Shown here: positions 1-9,239 of the stretch, one piece after another
How the letters are laid out: each line of letters opens with the position of its first letter
How positions within the stretch are numbered: position 1 is the stretch's first letter
From: Terriglobia bacterium
GTDB taxonomy: Bacteria; Acidobacteriota; Terriglobia; Bryobacterales; Bryobacteraceae
NCBI GenBank assembly: GCA_021325235.1
Contig: JAJPHN010000051.1
Location: forward strand, 124,001-188,000
Length of the DNA stretch: 64,000 bases
Direction: 5' to 3'
The notes under the pieces: generated by a model
Database searches by the model: none
What the model saw: the letters and a program-made list of their open reading frames with translations, nothing else
What the model was told of the DNA's origin: nothing
Made by a program: the position numbers and the translations under genes

Positions 1-1
1 T

Positions 2-1888
2 CCGGCTGGGCTCGAAGTTCAGAAGTACACGATCGATGCGCAGATCAATCCGCGCACGCAGTCGCTCGACGCTACCGCACGGATTGCGTTCACGCCCTCG
101 GACACCCTCAGCGACGCGACTTTCGAACTGAACAACGCGCTCAACGTCTCGAAAGCGGCCGATTGCAGCGGTAAGCCGCTGGCCACCTCGCGCAACACGC
201 AGGACTTCACGATTCACGTGACCTTCACGAGCCCGGTGCCGAAAGGGCAGGCCTGCGAAATCGCGATCAGCTACAGCGGCAAGCTGACCGGCGATGAAGA
301 TTCGCCCGTGTCCGGCATCAAATTCGCCGCGCTTCATCCGGACTTCGGTTATCTGCTGTATCCGGCGCGCTGGTTTCCGGTGGCCGGCTACACCACCGAC
401 CGCTTCAGCGCCGACCTGCACATCACCACGCCCGCCGATTACAAAGTGCTTGCAAGCGGCGACGAGAAAACGGATGCTGCGCGCAGCGGCACGGTGTATT
501 CGTTCCATTACGACAAGCCTAGTTTTCCGGGCAGCATCGCGGTCGTGAAAGGGGACGGCACGCGCGTCAGCTCGCAGGGCATTACGACTCAGGTTTACTT
601 CCGCGGCAGCGAGGCAGCGGACGCTCAGTCCTATGGCGATGAGACGGGCAAGATCATGTCGTTCCTCACCAATGAATACGGGCTCGCGCCCCAGGCCAAC
701 CTGGCGCTGGTGGAGACTGAAGCGGGTGCTGTCAACGGCTATTCCGCGCCCGGCATCATCTTCCTTTCTCCGGGCTCCATCAGCAGGACGGTGAACACGC
801 GTGTGCTCACAAACCAGCTCTCGCGGCAGTGGTGGGGCGTCCTGGTTTCGCCCGCCAATCGCAATCACATCTGGCTTGAGAACGGTCCGGCGCGCTATTC
901 CGAACTGCTCTATATGGAGCACACTGCAGGCACGGGCGCGGCTGAAGCCGAAATCAAGAACACTTATGTGGAAGCCCTGACGGTAAAAGATCCGCCCGTG
1001 CTGCAGGCCGCCCGGCTCGACGATTATTCGCCCGAGTACTGGGCGCTCACCGCCGCGAAAGGCGCCGCCGTTCTGAACATGCTGCGCAGCGTGGTGGGCG
1101 ATGCCAATTTCAAGAAGGGCATGCACGCCTTCATCGATAAGTACAGCTGGCAATCGGTCACCAGCGAAGAGTTCCGTAAGGTGATGGAACAGGTCTCGGG
1201 GCAGGATCTGCGCTACTTCTTCATTCAGTGGCTGGAGTCGAGCGGCTCGCCCGAGTTCAAGCTCGAATACACCGTCTTCCGCACGCAGAAAGGCTTTCGC
1301 GTAGTCGGCAAGATCAACCAGGATCTCGATACGTTTCGCATGCCGGTCGATCTGCGCATCGATACCGAAGGCAATCCGGAGGACAAGACCATCGAAGTTA
1401 CGGGCACCTCATCCGAGTTCAGCGTGGATACGTTCGGCAAGCCGCGCAAGCTGACGCTCGATCCGAATCATGTTCTGCTGCGCACCGATCCGAGCATGCA
1501 GGTTGCAGTGGCGATCAAGCGCGGCGAGCAATTTGTGGCGATTGGCGATTACGCCAATGCGCTCCGCGAATATCAGAAGGCGCTCGAGGTGAATCGCAAC
1601 AGCTCGCTCGCCCACTACCGAATTGGCGAGCTCTTCTTCAAGCAGAACAATTTTCAGTCTGCGGCCAACGAGTTTCGCGCGGCCATTAACGGCGACCTCG
1701 ATCCGAAGTGGACCGAGGTCTGGTCGCACGTCAATCTCGGCAAGATCTTTGATGTTACTGGCCAGCGCGACCGGGCCGTGAACGAGTACAAGCTAGCGAT
1801 TCGCACGCACGACAACACCGGCGGAGCGCAGGACGAAGCCGGCAAGTACTCGACGCATCCCTACGAGCAGAAGAACTCGGAGACGTAG
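2..1888 (+). CDS. M1 aminopeptidase-like protein with TPR tail, 5' partial, zinc site lost
   Basis: The reading frame is open from base 2, so the gene begins before the window; the GTG at 218 is internal. The first ~100 visible residues resemble the beta-sandwich N-terminal domain of M1 (gluzincin) peptidases. The catalytic-like domain follows, and its QWWG landmark and the later LENGPARYSE stretch are recognisable. Where M1 enzymes carry HEXXH directly before QWWG, this protein reads NQLSR (bases 812-826). The later zinc-ligand region NEGFA reads ENGPA. It therefore should not bind the catalytic zinc and is probably a pseudo-peptidase. The last ~110 residues look like TPR helices, which suggests a protein-binding role. 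Family fold is fairly sure; function is unknown. Confidence 0.8.
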   Translation, partial: PAGLEVQKYTIDAQINPRTQSLDATARIAFTPSDTLSDATFELNNALNVSKAADCSGKPLATSRNTQDFTIHVTFTSPVPKGQACEIAISYSGKLTGDEDSPVSGIKFAALHPDFGYLLYPARWFPVAGYTTDRFSADLHITTPADYKVLASGDEKTDAARSGTVYSFHYDKPSFPGSIAVVKGDGTRVSSQGITTQVYFRGSEAADAQSYGDETGKIMSFLTNEYGLAPQANLALVETEAGAVNGYSAPGIIFLSPGSISRTVNTRVLTNQLSRQWWGVLVSPANRNHIWLENGPARYSELLYMEHTAGTGAAEAEIKNTYVEALTVKDPPVLQAARLDDYSPEYWALTAAKGAAVLNMLRSVVGDANFKKGMHAFIDKYSWQSVTSEEFRKVMEQVSGQDLRYFFIQWLESSGSPEFKLEYTVFRTQKGFRVVGKINQDLDTFRMPVDLRIDTEGNPEDKTIEVTGTSSEFSVDTFGKPRKLTLDPNHVLLRTDPSMQVAVAIKRGEQFVAIGDYANALREYQKALEVNRNSSLAHYRIGELFFKQNNFQSAANEFRAAINGDLDPKWTEVWSHVNLGKIFDVTGQRDRAVNEYKLAIRTHDNTGGAQDEAGKYSTHPYEQKNSET

Positions 1889-1923
1889 ACCGTTAATTTT
1901 TAGAAGACGCTGCGGCAGCCCGC

Positions 1924-2889
1924 TCAGGCCCGTTTTCGCAAACGCCAGAACACCGCCACGCCGCCTAACGCCAGTAAGCCGATCGAGGCGGGCTCTGGCG
2001 TGGAGGTCGCATTCAGCGCAGCAAACGCCGCGTCGGCCACCAGCGCATGCCCCTGCGTCGTCGGATGCAGGCCATCCCAGAACAGATATCCGGCATCGTC
2101 GGCCACGCTCTGGCCCTGCGCGCCCTGGGTCACGTTGGTGAAGCCGTACCCACCCGGGTTGCCGATGATCTTAGAGAAGAGTGTGCCGATGTCTACTCCG
2201 GTTACTGCGATTCCCTGGGTGCGAAGCGCCGCAATGTCGGCCGCCCATTCGCTATCGAACGCCACCGAGGCCGCGTTCAACGCAGATTTGGCAGGAGCGC
2301 CGCGCGGTGTGTCGCCGAGCAGGGGCACGTTCAGCCAGAGGAAATTGACTGCACCTTCGCCATGCAGCGTCTTGATATCGGCTTCGATATTGTCGGCCGC
2401 CGTAATCGGGTTATTGCCGTTGAAGATGTCGTTGGCGCCGGCCCAGAGCGCGTACAGATCGGTCGAGGACGCGCCGCCCGGATGGGTCGAGGTGAACAGT
2501 GCGAGCTGGTTGCCCACGTCCTGCGGATTAGCCGTCCCGGTCTGCGCGCCTGCGACCGCGTAGTTCGTTCCGCCCAGGCCCGAAAGCACCGGCAGCGGAT
2601 CCGCTACGCCGAGTTTGCTCGCCAGCTGGTCGATCCAGAGTCCCTGCGGTCCGGCCGCTTTCGGCGTGGTGTTCGGCCCGTCTGAGTAATATTGCGTGGT
2701 CAGGCCGTTGGAAAAGGTGTACTTGCCGTAATTCGAGCCGGGCAGCGCGCCGAGCGAAACGATGTAAGCGTTGCCGTTATCGGTAAGACTGTCGCCAAAG
2801 GCCACGATCCCGGTGAAGGAGCTCGCGAAGGCCGGCGCAAATGGAGTGAGCAGAAGTACAGCAGTCAGGACGAAAGAACCAGAGCGCAT
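1924..2889 (-). CDS. GDSL/SGNH-family hydrolase with PEP-CTERM anchor
   Basis: 321 aa. A signal peptide ends near FAPAFAS. Block I of the SGNH esterases follows as FGDSLTDNGNAY with the nucleophilic Ser, and block V is DGLHPTTQGH with the Asp/His pair. The C terminus is a PEP-CTERM sorting signal: TPEPAS, a hydrophobic stretch and an RLRKRA basic tail. It is likely an exported esterase or lipase processed by an exosortase; the substrate cannot be told. A TAAGGG ribosome site lies just before the ATG. It is convergent with the upstream M1-like gene. Confidence 0.88.
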   Translation of the reverse strand: MRSGSFVLTAVLLLTPFAPAFASSFTGIVAFGDSLTDNGNAYIVSLGALPGSNYGKYTFSNGLTTQYYSDGPNTTPKAAGPQGLWIDQLASKLGVADPLPVLSGLGGTNYAVAGAQTGTANPQDVGNQLALFTSTHPGGASSTDLYALWAGANDIFNGNNPITAADNIEADIKTLHGEGAVNFLWLNVPLLGDTPRGAPAKSALNAASVAFDSEWAADIAALRTQGIAVTGVDIGTLFSKIIGNPGGYGFTNVTQGAQGQSVADDAGYLFWDGLHPTTQGHALVADAAFAALNATSTPEPASIGLLALGGVAVFWRLRKRA

Positions 2890-3083
2890 GGCCCTTACGG
2901 TATCATGTTCGCGCTCGGATTCGAGGTAATGGAACGTTTAGGCTGGTTCCCGGTGCAAAATACGCGAACGCGCGCGGCTCCGTTAGCTCCTCGATGTCTT
3001 GAACTGGCTTACAGAGCCGCGACGGTGAAGGAGCGATCAGCAGATCGCATTTTGCACCGAAAAGTAGGCTATAGGCTAGAGAG

Positions 3084-5120
3084 ATGCGTTTGCTTTGCGC
3101 GCTTTTCTTCACTCTCGCGTTGTCGTGTGCACTCGCGCAGGAGACTCCGCTGAAAACTCTTCCGTACACGCCGAGTCTCGAGACCGCGTTCATGGATCGG
3201 AGCGCAAATCCCTGCGTCAACTTCTACCAGTACGCCTGCGGCAACTGGAACAAGCTCAATCCTATTCCCGCCGACCAGGCCGCCTGGGACGTCTACGCCA
3301 AAATGGCCGACGATAATCTGCGCTTTCTGTGGGGAACGCTCGAGCAGGCGGCCCGAGGCGGATCGGCGCGCACTGCCAACGAGCAGAAGATCGGCGATTA
3401 TTTCGGCGCGTGTATGGATACGGCAGCGATCGACGCCGCCGGTGCCAAACCGCTCGATCCGGCCCTCGCCAGAATCGCGGCGCTGAAATCCACTGACGAT
3501 ATCGGCGCCTATATCGGCGAGCAACACAGGGAGGGTACTTCGCGCAACGCGCTCTTTGGCTTCACCTCCGAGCAGGACTTCGACAATTCCTCGCAGATGA
3601 TGGCGTTTGCTGCTGCCGGCGGCCTCGGATTGCCCGATCGCGATTACTACACAAAGACCGACGCCAAGTCGCAGGAAATTCGGCAACGATACGTGGCCCA
3701 CGTCGCCCGCATGCTCGTGCTGCTCGGCGAAAACGCGAGCGACGCCGATACCGATGCGCGCGCGGTCATGCAGATCGAAACCGCCTTCGCCAATGCCTCC
3801 CTCACACGCACCGAGAAACGCAATCCGTACAACCTGAAGCACAAAATGAGCCGCGAGGAATTGCAGCGGACTACGCCCGCGTTCGACTGGGATGCCTACC
3901 TGAAGGCCGTGGATGCGCCTGCTTTCACGACGGTGAACGTCACGGAGCCGAAATTTTTCGATGAGCTGAACCGGCAGCTGAAAGCACGGAAGCTCGCCGA
4001 GTGGCGTGCCTATTTCCGCTGGCACCTGGTTCACAGTCACGCGCAATTTCTCTCAAGTCCGTTTGAAAAGGAAAGCTTTGCGTTTTATAGCGAGTATCTG
4101 CAGGGCGCCAAAGCTATGCCGGCGCGCTGGAAGAAGTGTACGCGGCTGGTGGACCACCAGCTCGGCGAAGCGCTCGGTCAGGTATTCGTGGCAAAAACAT
4201 TCGGCCCGCAGACGAAGCAGGACGCCTTGCAGATGGTTGAGGCGATCGAGGCCGAAATGAAGCGCGATCTCGAAGATCTCTCCTGGATGAGCGAGCCCAC
4301 TCGCCAGCAGGCGCTCGCCAAGCTGGGCACGATGGTCAACAAAATCGGCTATCCGGACAAATGGCGCGATTACAGCTCGGTCGAGATTACGCCGCGTGAG
4401 TTCATGACCGACGTCCGGCATGCCGCCGCGTTCGAAGAACATCGCACGCTGAACAAGATCGGCAAACCGGTCGACCGCAGCGAGTGGGGCATGACGCCGC
4501 CCACCGTCAATGCCTATTACGATCCGCAGATGAACGACATCAATTTCCCGGCGGGCGTGCTGCAGCCGCCGCTGTTCGACGCGAAACTCGATGCCGCGCC
4601 CAATTACGGTAACACCGGATCGACCATGGGTCACGAGCTGACGCATGGCTTCGATGATGAAGGCCGCCAGTTCGACGCACAGGGCAATCTGCGCGACTGG
4701 TGGACAGCGGCCGACGCCAAAGCGTTTGAAGATCGCGTCGCCTGCGTCCGGGATCAATATGCCCAGTACGTGATTGTAGATGATATTCACATCAACAGCA
4801 GGCTGACGCTGGGAGAAGACGTGGCGGACCTGGGCGGAACGATGCTGGCCTATTTGGCCTGGAAACACGTCACGGCCGGACAGGATTTGAAACCGCAGGA
4901 CGGCCTGACGCCGGATCAGCGCTTCTTCGTCGGCATGGCGCAGTGGGCCTGCGGCGATGAGCGGCCGGAACTGAAGCGAATGCGGGCCATCACCGACCCG
5001 CATTCGCCGCTCGAGTACCGGGTGAACGGCGTCGTGGCTAACCTGCCGCAGTTTGCCGAAGCGTTCGGATGCAAAGCCGGGCAGCCTATGTTACGAACGA
5101 AACCGTGCCGGGTGTGGTGA
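3084..5120 (+). CDS. M13 family (neprilysin/PepO-type) zinc metallopeptidase
   Basis: 678 aa, the usual length for the family. A signal peptide (MRLLCALFFTLALS...) precedes the M13 N-terminal domain with NPCVNFYQYACGNW. The catalytic domain has HELTH (His517, Glu518, His521) and GEDVADLGG, where Glu578 is the third zinc ligand. The C terminus ends with the typical FGCKAGQPM segment. It should be an exported oligopeptidase acting on short peptides. The gene stands alone, with only a weak ribosome site before the ATG. Confidence 0.95.
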   Translation: MRLLCALFFTLALSCALAQETPLKTLPYTPSLETAFMDRSANPCVNFYQYACGNWNKLNPIPADQAAWDVYAKMADDNLRFLWGTLEQAARGGSARTANEQKIGDYFGACMDTAAIDAAGAKPLDPALARIAALKSTDDIGAYIGEQHREGTSRNALFGFTSEQDFDNSSQMMAFAAAGGLGLPDRDYYTKTDAKSQEIRQRYVAHVARMLVLLGENASDADTDARAVMQIETAFANASLTRTEKRNPYNLKHKMSREELQRTTPAFDWDAYLKAVDAPAFTTVNVTEPKFFDELNRQLKARKLAEWRAYFRWHLVHSHAQFLSSPFEKESFAFYSEYLQGAKAMPARWKKCTRLVDHQLGEALGQVFVAKTFGPQTKQDALQMVEAIEAEMKRDLEDLSWMSEPTRQQALAKLGTMVNKIGYPDKWRDYSSVEITPREFMTDVRHAAAFEEHRTLNKIGKPVDRSEWGMTPPTVNAYYDPQMNDINFPAGVLQPPLFDAKLDAAPNYGNTGSTMGHELTHGFDDEGRQFDAQGNLRDWWTAADAKAFEDRVACVRDQYAQYVIVDDIHINSRLTLGEDVADLGGTMLAYLAWKHVTAGQDLKPQDGLTPDQRFFVGMAQWACGDERPELKRMRAITDPHSPLEYRVNGVVANLPQFAEAFGCKAGQPMLRTKPCRVW

Positions 5121-5130
5121 GGGCCGCGTC

Positions 5131-5768
5131 TCACGGTCTCGTGCGCCGCCACACTCCGCCGAAGCGCGCGTTCAGTCCACCGCATTTGGCGCTATCGGCT
5201 GCAAGGATGTAGTCGCCGATCAGCCTGAGATCCATCGTGCACGCAGATTCTCCTGAGCCCTCGACGTAATGCAGCGTATTGCCGCTTGGCTTCGCTTCGC
5301 CGGCGATTTCACCCGTGTGCTGGCTGCCGTTTAAGCCGTCCCAGACGGCCGTTCCGTCGAGCATCAACGAGTGGCGATCCTTAGATAACCGGATGTGAAC
5401 CAGATTCGCCCCGCCCCGTCAGGTGCCGGTCCAGGCAGCGAACGGCGGATTCGCATCGGCATTGACTTCTGACAGATCGTCCGAGCGGATCCACGCCGGT
5501 CCGACGCCATCGTGAAAGGTGAGATAGCCGCACGTCCAGCCATGAGCGCGGTGATCGAGTTCGAGCGGATCGCCCGCGTGCGCCTGGTAAGAGGAGCACT
5601 TGCCGCTCGCGTAGCATTGCCACGCGAGCGCTGTAAGCGGCTTGACTGCGAACAGGCGCGGAGAGCCCGAAGCGCCCGCCTGGAGGGCACATGGTTCGAG
5701 AGGATGATCCTGAGCGTAGGAAAGGGCAGCCAGCAGAACGGTCAAAGGCAGAACGTGCGCATGGCCAT
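5131..5768 (-). pseudogene. Exported SH3-like/hypothetical protein gene, disrupted twice
   Basis: A coding frame is readable across the stretch but is broken at two places. First, the ATG codons at 5768 and 5762 lead into MRTFCL, then hit a stop; one extra T in the CTTTG run would join them to TVLLAALSYAQ, a normal signal peptide. Second, after AAWTGT an in-frame TGA (5421-5419) stands where a Trp codon is expected; the same frame continues as RGGANLVHIRLSKD and on to ...GGVWRRTRP. The 638 nt plus one base is divisible by three, giving a 212-aa ancestral product. A central segment (WTCGYLTFHDGVGPAWI) resembles an SH3-like fold. Two independent lesions favour a decaying gene over a single sequencing error. 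Confidence 0.65.
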
Positions 5769-5771
5769 TGC

Positions 5772-6083
5772 TCAGCTTCGCTGTCGGCGCGGCATATCGA
5801 TGCCGTACGCGCGCTCGCTTCCGCGCGTAACGACCAGCAGTGTCAAAAGCGTTCCGGGGAATCCGAAGATGAAGGTGACGACTTTCCAGAACGTACTGCC
5901 GGTCGCCTGAGCTCGCATTGCGGTGAAGCTCAGATTCGCGAAGATCCATAAGGCCGATACGCCGCTCTCGCTGCCGGTTGGCACGCTGGACCGGTCCTGC
6001 GCCATGGCGAAAGAGCTGAGTGCCGTCAGCAGCAGACCGAATCGCCAGAAAGGAGTACGGAGTGAATTGAGACTGTCGCGCAT
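5772..6083 (-). CDS. Small membrane protein, unknown function
   Basis: 103 aa from the ATG at 6083. The N terminus looks like a signal peptide (WRFGLLLTALSSFAMAQ). Two hydrophobic segments follow (ALWIFANLSFTAM and VVTFIFGFPGTLLTLLVV), then a short basic tail ending PRRQRS. I do not recognise the family. It lies between the aldo/keto reductase and the broken gene, all on the minus strand, with gaps of 11 and 3 bases, so one transcript is likely. Confidence 0.6.
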   Translation of the reverse strand: MRDSLNSLRTPFWRFGLLLTALSSFAMAQDRSSVPTGSESGVSALWIFANLSFTAMRAQATGSTFWKVVTFIFGFPGTLLTLLVVTRGSERAYGIDMPRRQRS

Positions 6084-6094
6084 GCCATACCCGC

Positions 6095-7063
6095 CTATTC
6101 GTAAAAATTGCGCCGCCATTGGTGGCGCTTGAGAATCGCCAGCGTCTTCGCATCGAGCATGCCGCCGCTGGAGGCGCGACAACTGCTCTCGACGGTCTGC
6201 ACGCGGCGCATGCCGGGAATCACAGACGTGACAGCTTTGTTGGACAGACAGAAGCGCAATGCAATCTGCGGAAGCGTGCCGGGTACACCCGCCAGGTCGC
6301 GTTTCAACGCTTCGACGTGTTCCACCACCTGGCGTTTGCGGTCACCGCGAAAATACGATTCGCGAAATTCGCCTGGCGCAAACTGCGTGTCCTCGGTAAT
6401 CGTTCCCGTGAGGCCGCCTTCATCGAGCGGCACACGCGCAAGCACGCCGACCTTGTGCTTCACGCACAGCGGAAACAGCTTCTCTTCGGCACTCTGATCG
6501 AAGATGTTGTAGATCACCTGAACCGCCGTAAAGAGCCCGCTGCTGACCGCCTGCAGCGCCGAATTGGGATCGTGCTCGCTGACCGAAACGCCGAAATGGC
6601 GCACTTTGCCGCTCGCGCGCAGATCTTCGATCGCGCGGCGCCACTCATCGCGGTCGATCCACGCGTCGGTCCAGACGTGAAACTGCTGCAAGTAGATCTG
6701 CTCCACCCCGAGATTGCGCAGGCTCTGCTCGGTCGATTCGACGATGTAGTCGTACGGGAAAACATCTTCAATCGGCATCGACGGCGTGGCTGGCCAGGTG
6801 CGATTCTTAGGCGGCACTTTGGTCGCGATGTACACGTTATGGAACGTCTCGCGCACCACACGGCCCACCAGCTGTTCGCTGTGCCCATCGCCATAAGCAA
6901 GCGCGGTATCCACCAGATTCACGCCGAGCTCAAAAGCCCGCCGCAAAGCGCGAACAGACTCGTCGTCGGCACCGCCCAGCCATTGCTTGCCGCCGATGCC
7001 CCACGCACCGTAGCCGATTTCGCTCACTTCCGCTTCTGTTGGTCCGAGTTTTCGATAGTGCAT
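6095..7063 (-). CDS. Aldo/keto reductase
   Basis: 322 aa when started at the ATG at 7063 (MHYRKLGPTEAEVSEIGYGAW); the frame is open further upstream but lacks family sequence there. Family landmarks are the VDTALAYGDGHSE catalytic Asp/Tyr segment, the ATKVPP lysine strand, and the C-terminal ALRFCLSNKAVTSVIPG cofactor region. It should be a cytoplasmic NADPH-dependent carbonyl reductase with a (beta/alpha)8 barrel. Substrate unknown. Confidence 0.93.
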   Translation of the reverse strand: MHYRKLGPTEAEVSEIGYGAWGIGGKQWLGGADDESVRALRRAFELGVNLVDTALAYGDGHSEQLVGRVVRETFHNVYIATKVPPKNRTWPATPSMPIEDVFPYDYIVESTEQSLRNLGVEQIYLQQFHVWTDAWIDRDEWRRAIEDLRASGKVRHFGVSVSEHDPNSALQAVSSGLFTAVQVIYNIFDQSAEEKLFPLCVKHKVGVLARVPLDEGGLTGTITEDTQFAPGEFRESYFRGDRKRQVVEHVEALKRDLAGVPGTLPQIALRFCLSNKAVTSVIPGMRRVQTVESSCRASSGGMLDAKTLAILKRHQWRRNFYE

Positions 7064-7098
7064 AAAGAAAAGACTCTCGGCGAGCCGAAAATGCAAAG

Positions 7099-7140
7099 AA
7101 AAAGGCCGCCGCGGTACGTTATACCACGGCGGCCTTTTTT
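7099..7140 (-). terminator. Intrinsic terminator after the cold-shock gene
   Basis: Arms at 7104-7116 and 7122-7134 form a 13-bp GC-rich stem with one mismatch. Runs of T flank it in both orientations, so it can stop the cold-shock transcript on the minus strand and could also act on the plus strand. Confidence 0.85.
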
Positions 7141-7154
7141 GAACTGGTCAGTGG

Positions 7155-7358
7155 TTATGGCCGATTGACGTTTTCGGCCTGCAGACCCTTGGGTCCGCGT
7201 TTTACTTCGAACTCCACTTCAGCGCCCTCTTCCAGAGTGCGGTAGCCATTCATCTGGATGGCTGAAAAATGCACAAAAACATCGTCGCCATTGGAGCGCT
7301 GGATAAATCCATAACCCTTGGCGGCGTTAAACCACTTGACAACACCTTTTTCTCTCAC
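7155..7358 (-). CDS. CspA-family cold-shock protein
   Basis: 67 aa, full length for a single cold-shock domain. RNP1 is KGYGFI and RNP2 is VFVHFSAI. It binds single-stranded RNA or DNA and acts as an RNA chaperone. Translation starts at GTG 7358, preceded by AGGAGA nine bases upstream. The gene is monocistronic: it has its own promoter, a leader of about 115 nt and a strong terminator. Confidence 0.96.
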   Translation of the reverse strand: MREKGVVKWFNAAKGYGFIQRSNGDDVFVHFSAIQMNGYRTLEEGAEVEFEVKRGPKGLQAENVNRP

Positions 7359-7474
7359 TTACTAAATCTCCTGTCTCTTGATGCGAGAGGATGTTTCAGT
7401 TCACCCGGCAGGAGAGCAGAGCCCTCCTTGGAGTCGGGCTCGCAGTAGTACAACCAGCTTGCATCGAAAATCTG
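7359..7474 (-). promoter_or_regulatory. Structured 5' leader of the cold-shock mRNA
   Basis: The leader holds alternating CTCC and GGAG segments that can pair in more than one way. TCTCCTG in the mRNA (genome 7415-7409) is perfectly complementary over seven bases to CAGGAGA (7373-7367), which contains the Shine-Dalgarno sequence. The same pyrimidine block can instead pair with AGGAG further upstream. Such mutually exclusive pairings fit the thermo-responsive leaders known for cspA-type genes. That function is inferred; no fold was computed. Confidence 0.5.
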
Positions 7475-7480
7475 CATTGG

Positions 7481-7510
7481 AGTGTAGCAAAAGCGGGCGG
7501 TTTGAGGCAA
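7481..7510 (-). promoter_or_regulatory. Sigma-70-like promoter for the cold-shock gene
   Basis: On the minus strand a TTGCCT -35 box (7510-7505) and a TACACT -10 box (7486-7481) are separated by 18 bases. The predicted start near 7474 gives a leader of about 115 nt. Confidence 0.55.
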
Positions 7511-7609
7511 GGGAATTCTGCGCAAATTTCCGTTAAATCAACAATTTAAGCTCCCTTACGTTACTGCAGTACTAGCCCGTACTGGAGCTGTCATGGAGAT
7601 GAAAACTGC

Positions 7610-8320
7610 TCAGGAAGTCGCGCCGGTAGCCGAGCCTTGCGAAGTTGCTTCGGGTTTGGCGGAGAGGCGTGCAGCGGCTGCACTGCGCAGATTTTCGGGC
7701 GAGGGAACGGTGAGCAGACGCCGCGAGAGTTTCAACAATCCCCGGCGCTCGAGCTGATTCAGGGTAGTGGAGGTCGTCTCGCGTGTAGCGCCGATCAGGT
7801 CGGCGAGCTCGAGCTGCGTAATCGGGATCTGGAAGCCGCTGCCGTTCGCAACCGGCGTCAGCAACGTGGAGAGCTGGGCCAGATAATGCAGGATTCGATA
7901 CTCCACATCGTGGAGGCACAGCAACTCGACTTTCTCGGCGAGCTCGCGCTTGCGCGTCAGCAGATAGCTCACCAGTTCCCGGCCGATTTCGCCGTCTCCG
8001 CTCAAGGCATCGAGCAGCGCCTGGCGCGGGATCCGAAGCAAAGAAGCGGGGGTGATCGCCATTGCTTCGGCGTAGTAGCTACCGTCCCCGCCAAGAGCTT
8101 CTTCCCCGATCAGCTGGCCAGGGCCGCAGATCGAAAGAATGATACGGCCGCCGGAGCCATTCGAGCGTGTCAGCTTGACAAGCCCTTTTTCGACGAGATA
8201 AACAGTGTCGGCCGGCTGGGACTGGGCGTAGATTATGGCACAGCGCTCGAGCGAGGCCAGCGTGCTGACGCCCGGCAAGGCCCGAATCCCATCCTGAGCC
8301 GCTGATCGGAGTGAATTCAC
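7610..8320 (-). CDS. Crp/Fnr-family transcriptional regulator
   Basis: 236 aa from GTG 8320, which has AGGGAAG eight bases upstream; the longer open frame into the tyrA end is not needed. The N-terminal half is a cyclic-nucleotide-binding-type jelly roll (DTVYLVEKGLVKLTR, GQLIGEEAL). A dimerisation helix follows. The C-terminal winged helix carries the Crp/Fnr recognition signature ELADLIGATRETTSTTLNQLE. No Fnr-type Cys cluster is visible at the N terminus, so it is not an obvious Fe-S sensor. It starts 13 bases after tyrA and is probably the last gene of the aromatic operon. Confidence 0.9.
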   Translation of the reverse strand: MNSLRSAAQDGIRALPGVSTLASLERCAIIYAQSQPADTVYLVEKGLVKLTRSNGSGGRIILSICGPGQLIGEEALGGDGSYYAEAMAITPASLLRIPRQALLDALSGDGEIGRELVSYLLTRKRELAEKVELLCLHDVEYRILHYLAQLSTLLTPVANGSGFQIPITQLELADLIGATRETTSTTLNQLERRGLLKLSRRLLTVPSPENLRSAAAARLSAKPEATSQGSATGATS

Positions 8321-8333
8321 GGTTGCTTCCCTT

Positions 8334-9239
8334 TCATCCGGCACTCGATTGTGAATCGGATCGCGAGCCGGGTCGTTGTGAGGCTGACAAATCTGCGGGC
8401 GTAGTACACCTGAGTCGACGAAGCTCCGTCGCCCAAGCAGATCCAACCTCAAACAATTCCACTAACCTATCACTTTCATGCAAGGCTTGCAAATCGGTCA
8501 GTACTGTTCTAAACGCGTCGAGGGCGGCGGCCACGTTCTCGCGATTGGTGCGCAGAATCGGCATCCAGAGGTCGGCCGAGCTCATTGCAAGCCGCGTCAT
8601 GTCGAGCAGGCCGGTGCCGAAGATCTGCTCGAGATGCGGATCGCGTCGCGCAGCCAGCGTGGCAGCCAGAGCCGTCGAGATCAGCTGCGGAAGATGAGAG
8701 GTCAGAGCAACCGTACGATCGTGCTCGCCAGGATGCATTTCGATCACGTCCGCGCCGATACGAGCAAGCCAGCTCTTGAACTCGCGGACCGGTTCCGATG
8801 GCGGCGCAAGCGGTGTGAGAACGTAAGGCCGCGCGCGAAAGAGGCTCGCTTCGGCTGCTTCCGCTCCGCGCGATTCTTTCCCGGCCATGGGATGTCCGCC
8901 GAGAAACTGGCTGGCCTCGAAGCATTCGACCGCTTTGTTTACGATCGACTGCTTGGTGCTGCCGGCGTCGGTTAGCAGGGTATCGGGGCGCACGAGGCCG
9001 GCCAGCTGTTCGATCGTGGTGAGGATGCGATCGACGGGTTGCGCGAGATAGATGAGATCGGCTTGGGAAGCGGCTTCCCCCAGGCTGGCCGCACGTGTGA
9101 TAGCGCCCTTGCGGAGCCCGGCCCGAATCGCATCAGGCGAACTGACACCGATCAGGTCACCTTCGAATCCTGCCTCGCGCAAGGCCAAACCGAACGAAGC
9201 CCCAATCAGACCGACTCCGGCAATGGCGACGGTCTTCAT
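8334..9239 (-). CDS. tyrA: Prephenate dehydrogenase
   Basis: 301 aa from ATG 9239, which overlaps the DAHP synthase stop by four bases (ATGA). An NAD-binding [14 protein letters not shown] motif opens the protein. The substrate region includes TDAGSTKQ and [12 protein letters not shown], and the helical domain carries [15 protein letters not shown]. It converts prephenate to 4-hydroxyphenylpyruvate for tyrosine synthesis. No ACT domain is visible. An arogenate preference cannot be excluded. Confidence 0.95.
   Translation of the reverse strand: MKTVAIAGVGLIGASFGLALREAGFEGDLIGVSSPDAIRAGLRKGAITRAASLGEAASQADLIYLAQPVDRILTTIEQLAGLVRPDTLLTDAGSTKQSIVNKAVECFEASQFLGGHPMAGKESRGAEAAEASLFRARPYVLTPLAPPSEPVREFKSWLARIGADVIEMHPGEHDRTVALTSHLPQLISTALAATLAARRDPHLEQIFGTGLLDMTRLAMSSADLWMPILRTNRENVAAALDAFRTVLTDLQALHESDRLVELFEVGSAWATELRRLRCTTPADLSASQRPGSRSDSQSSAG

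Noticed and set aside
3069-4046. Long minus-strand open frame opposite the M13 gene
   Set aside because: Its Arg/Val-rich sequence has no family likeness, and the plus strand encodes a clear peptidase.
5419-5421. TGA as a selenocysteine codon
   Set aside because: Trp, not Cys, is expected at this position, I see no SECIS-like hairpin, and a second lesion is present in the same gene.
7100-7140. Hairpin as a riboswitch of the aldo/keto reductase
   Set aside because: It has T-runs on both sides and lies right after the cold-shock gene, so a plain terminator explains it.
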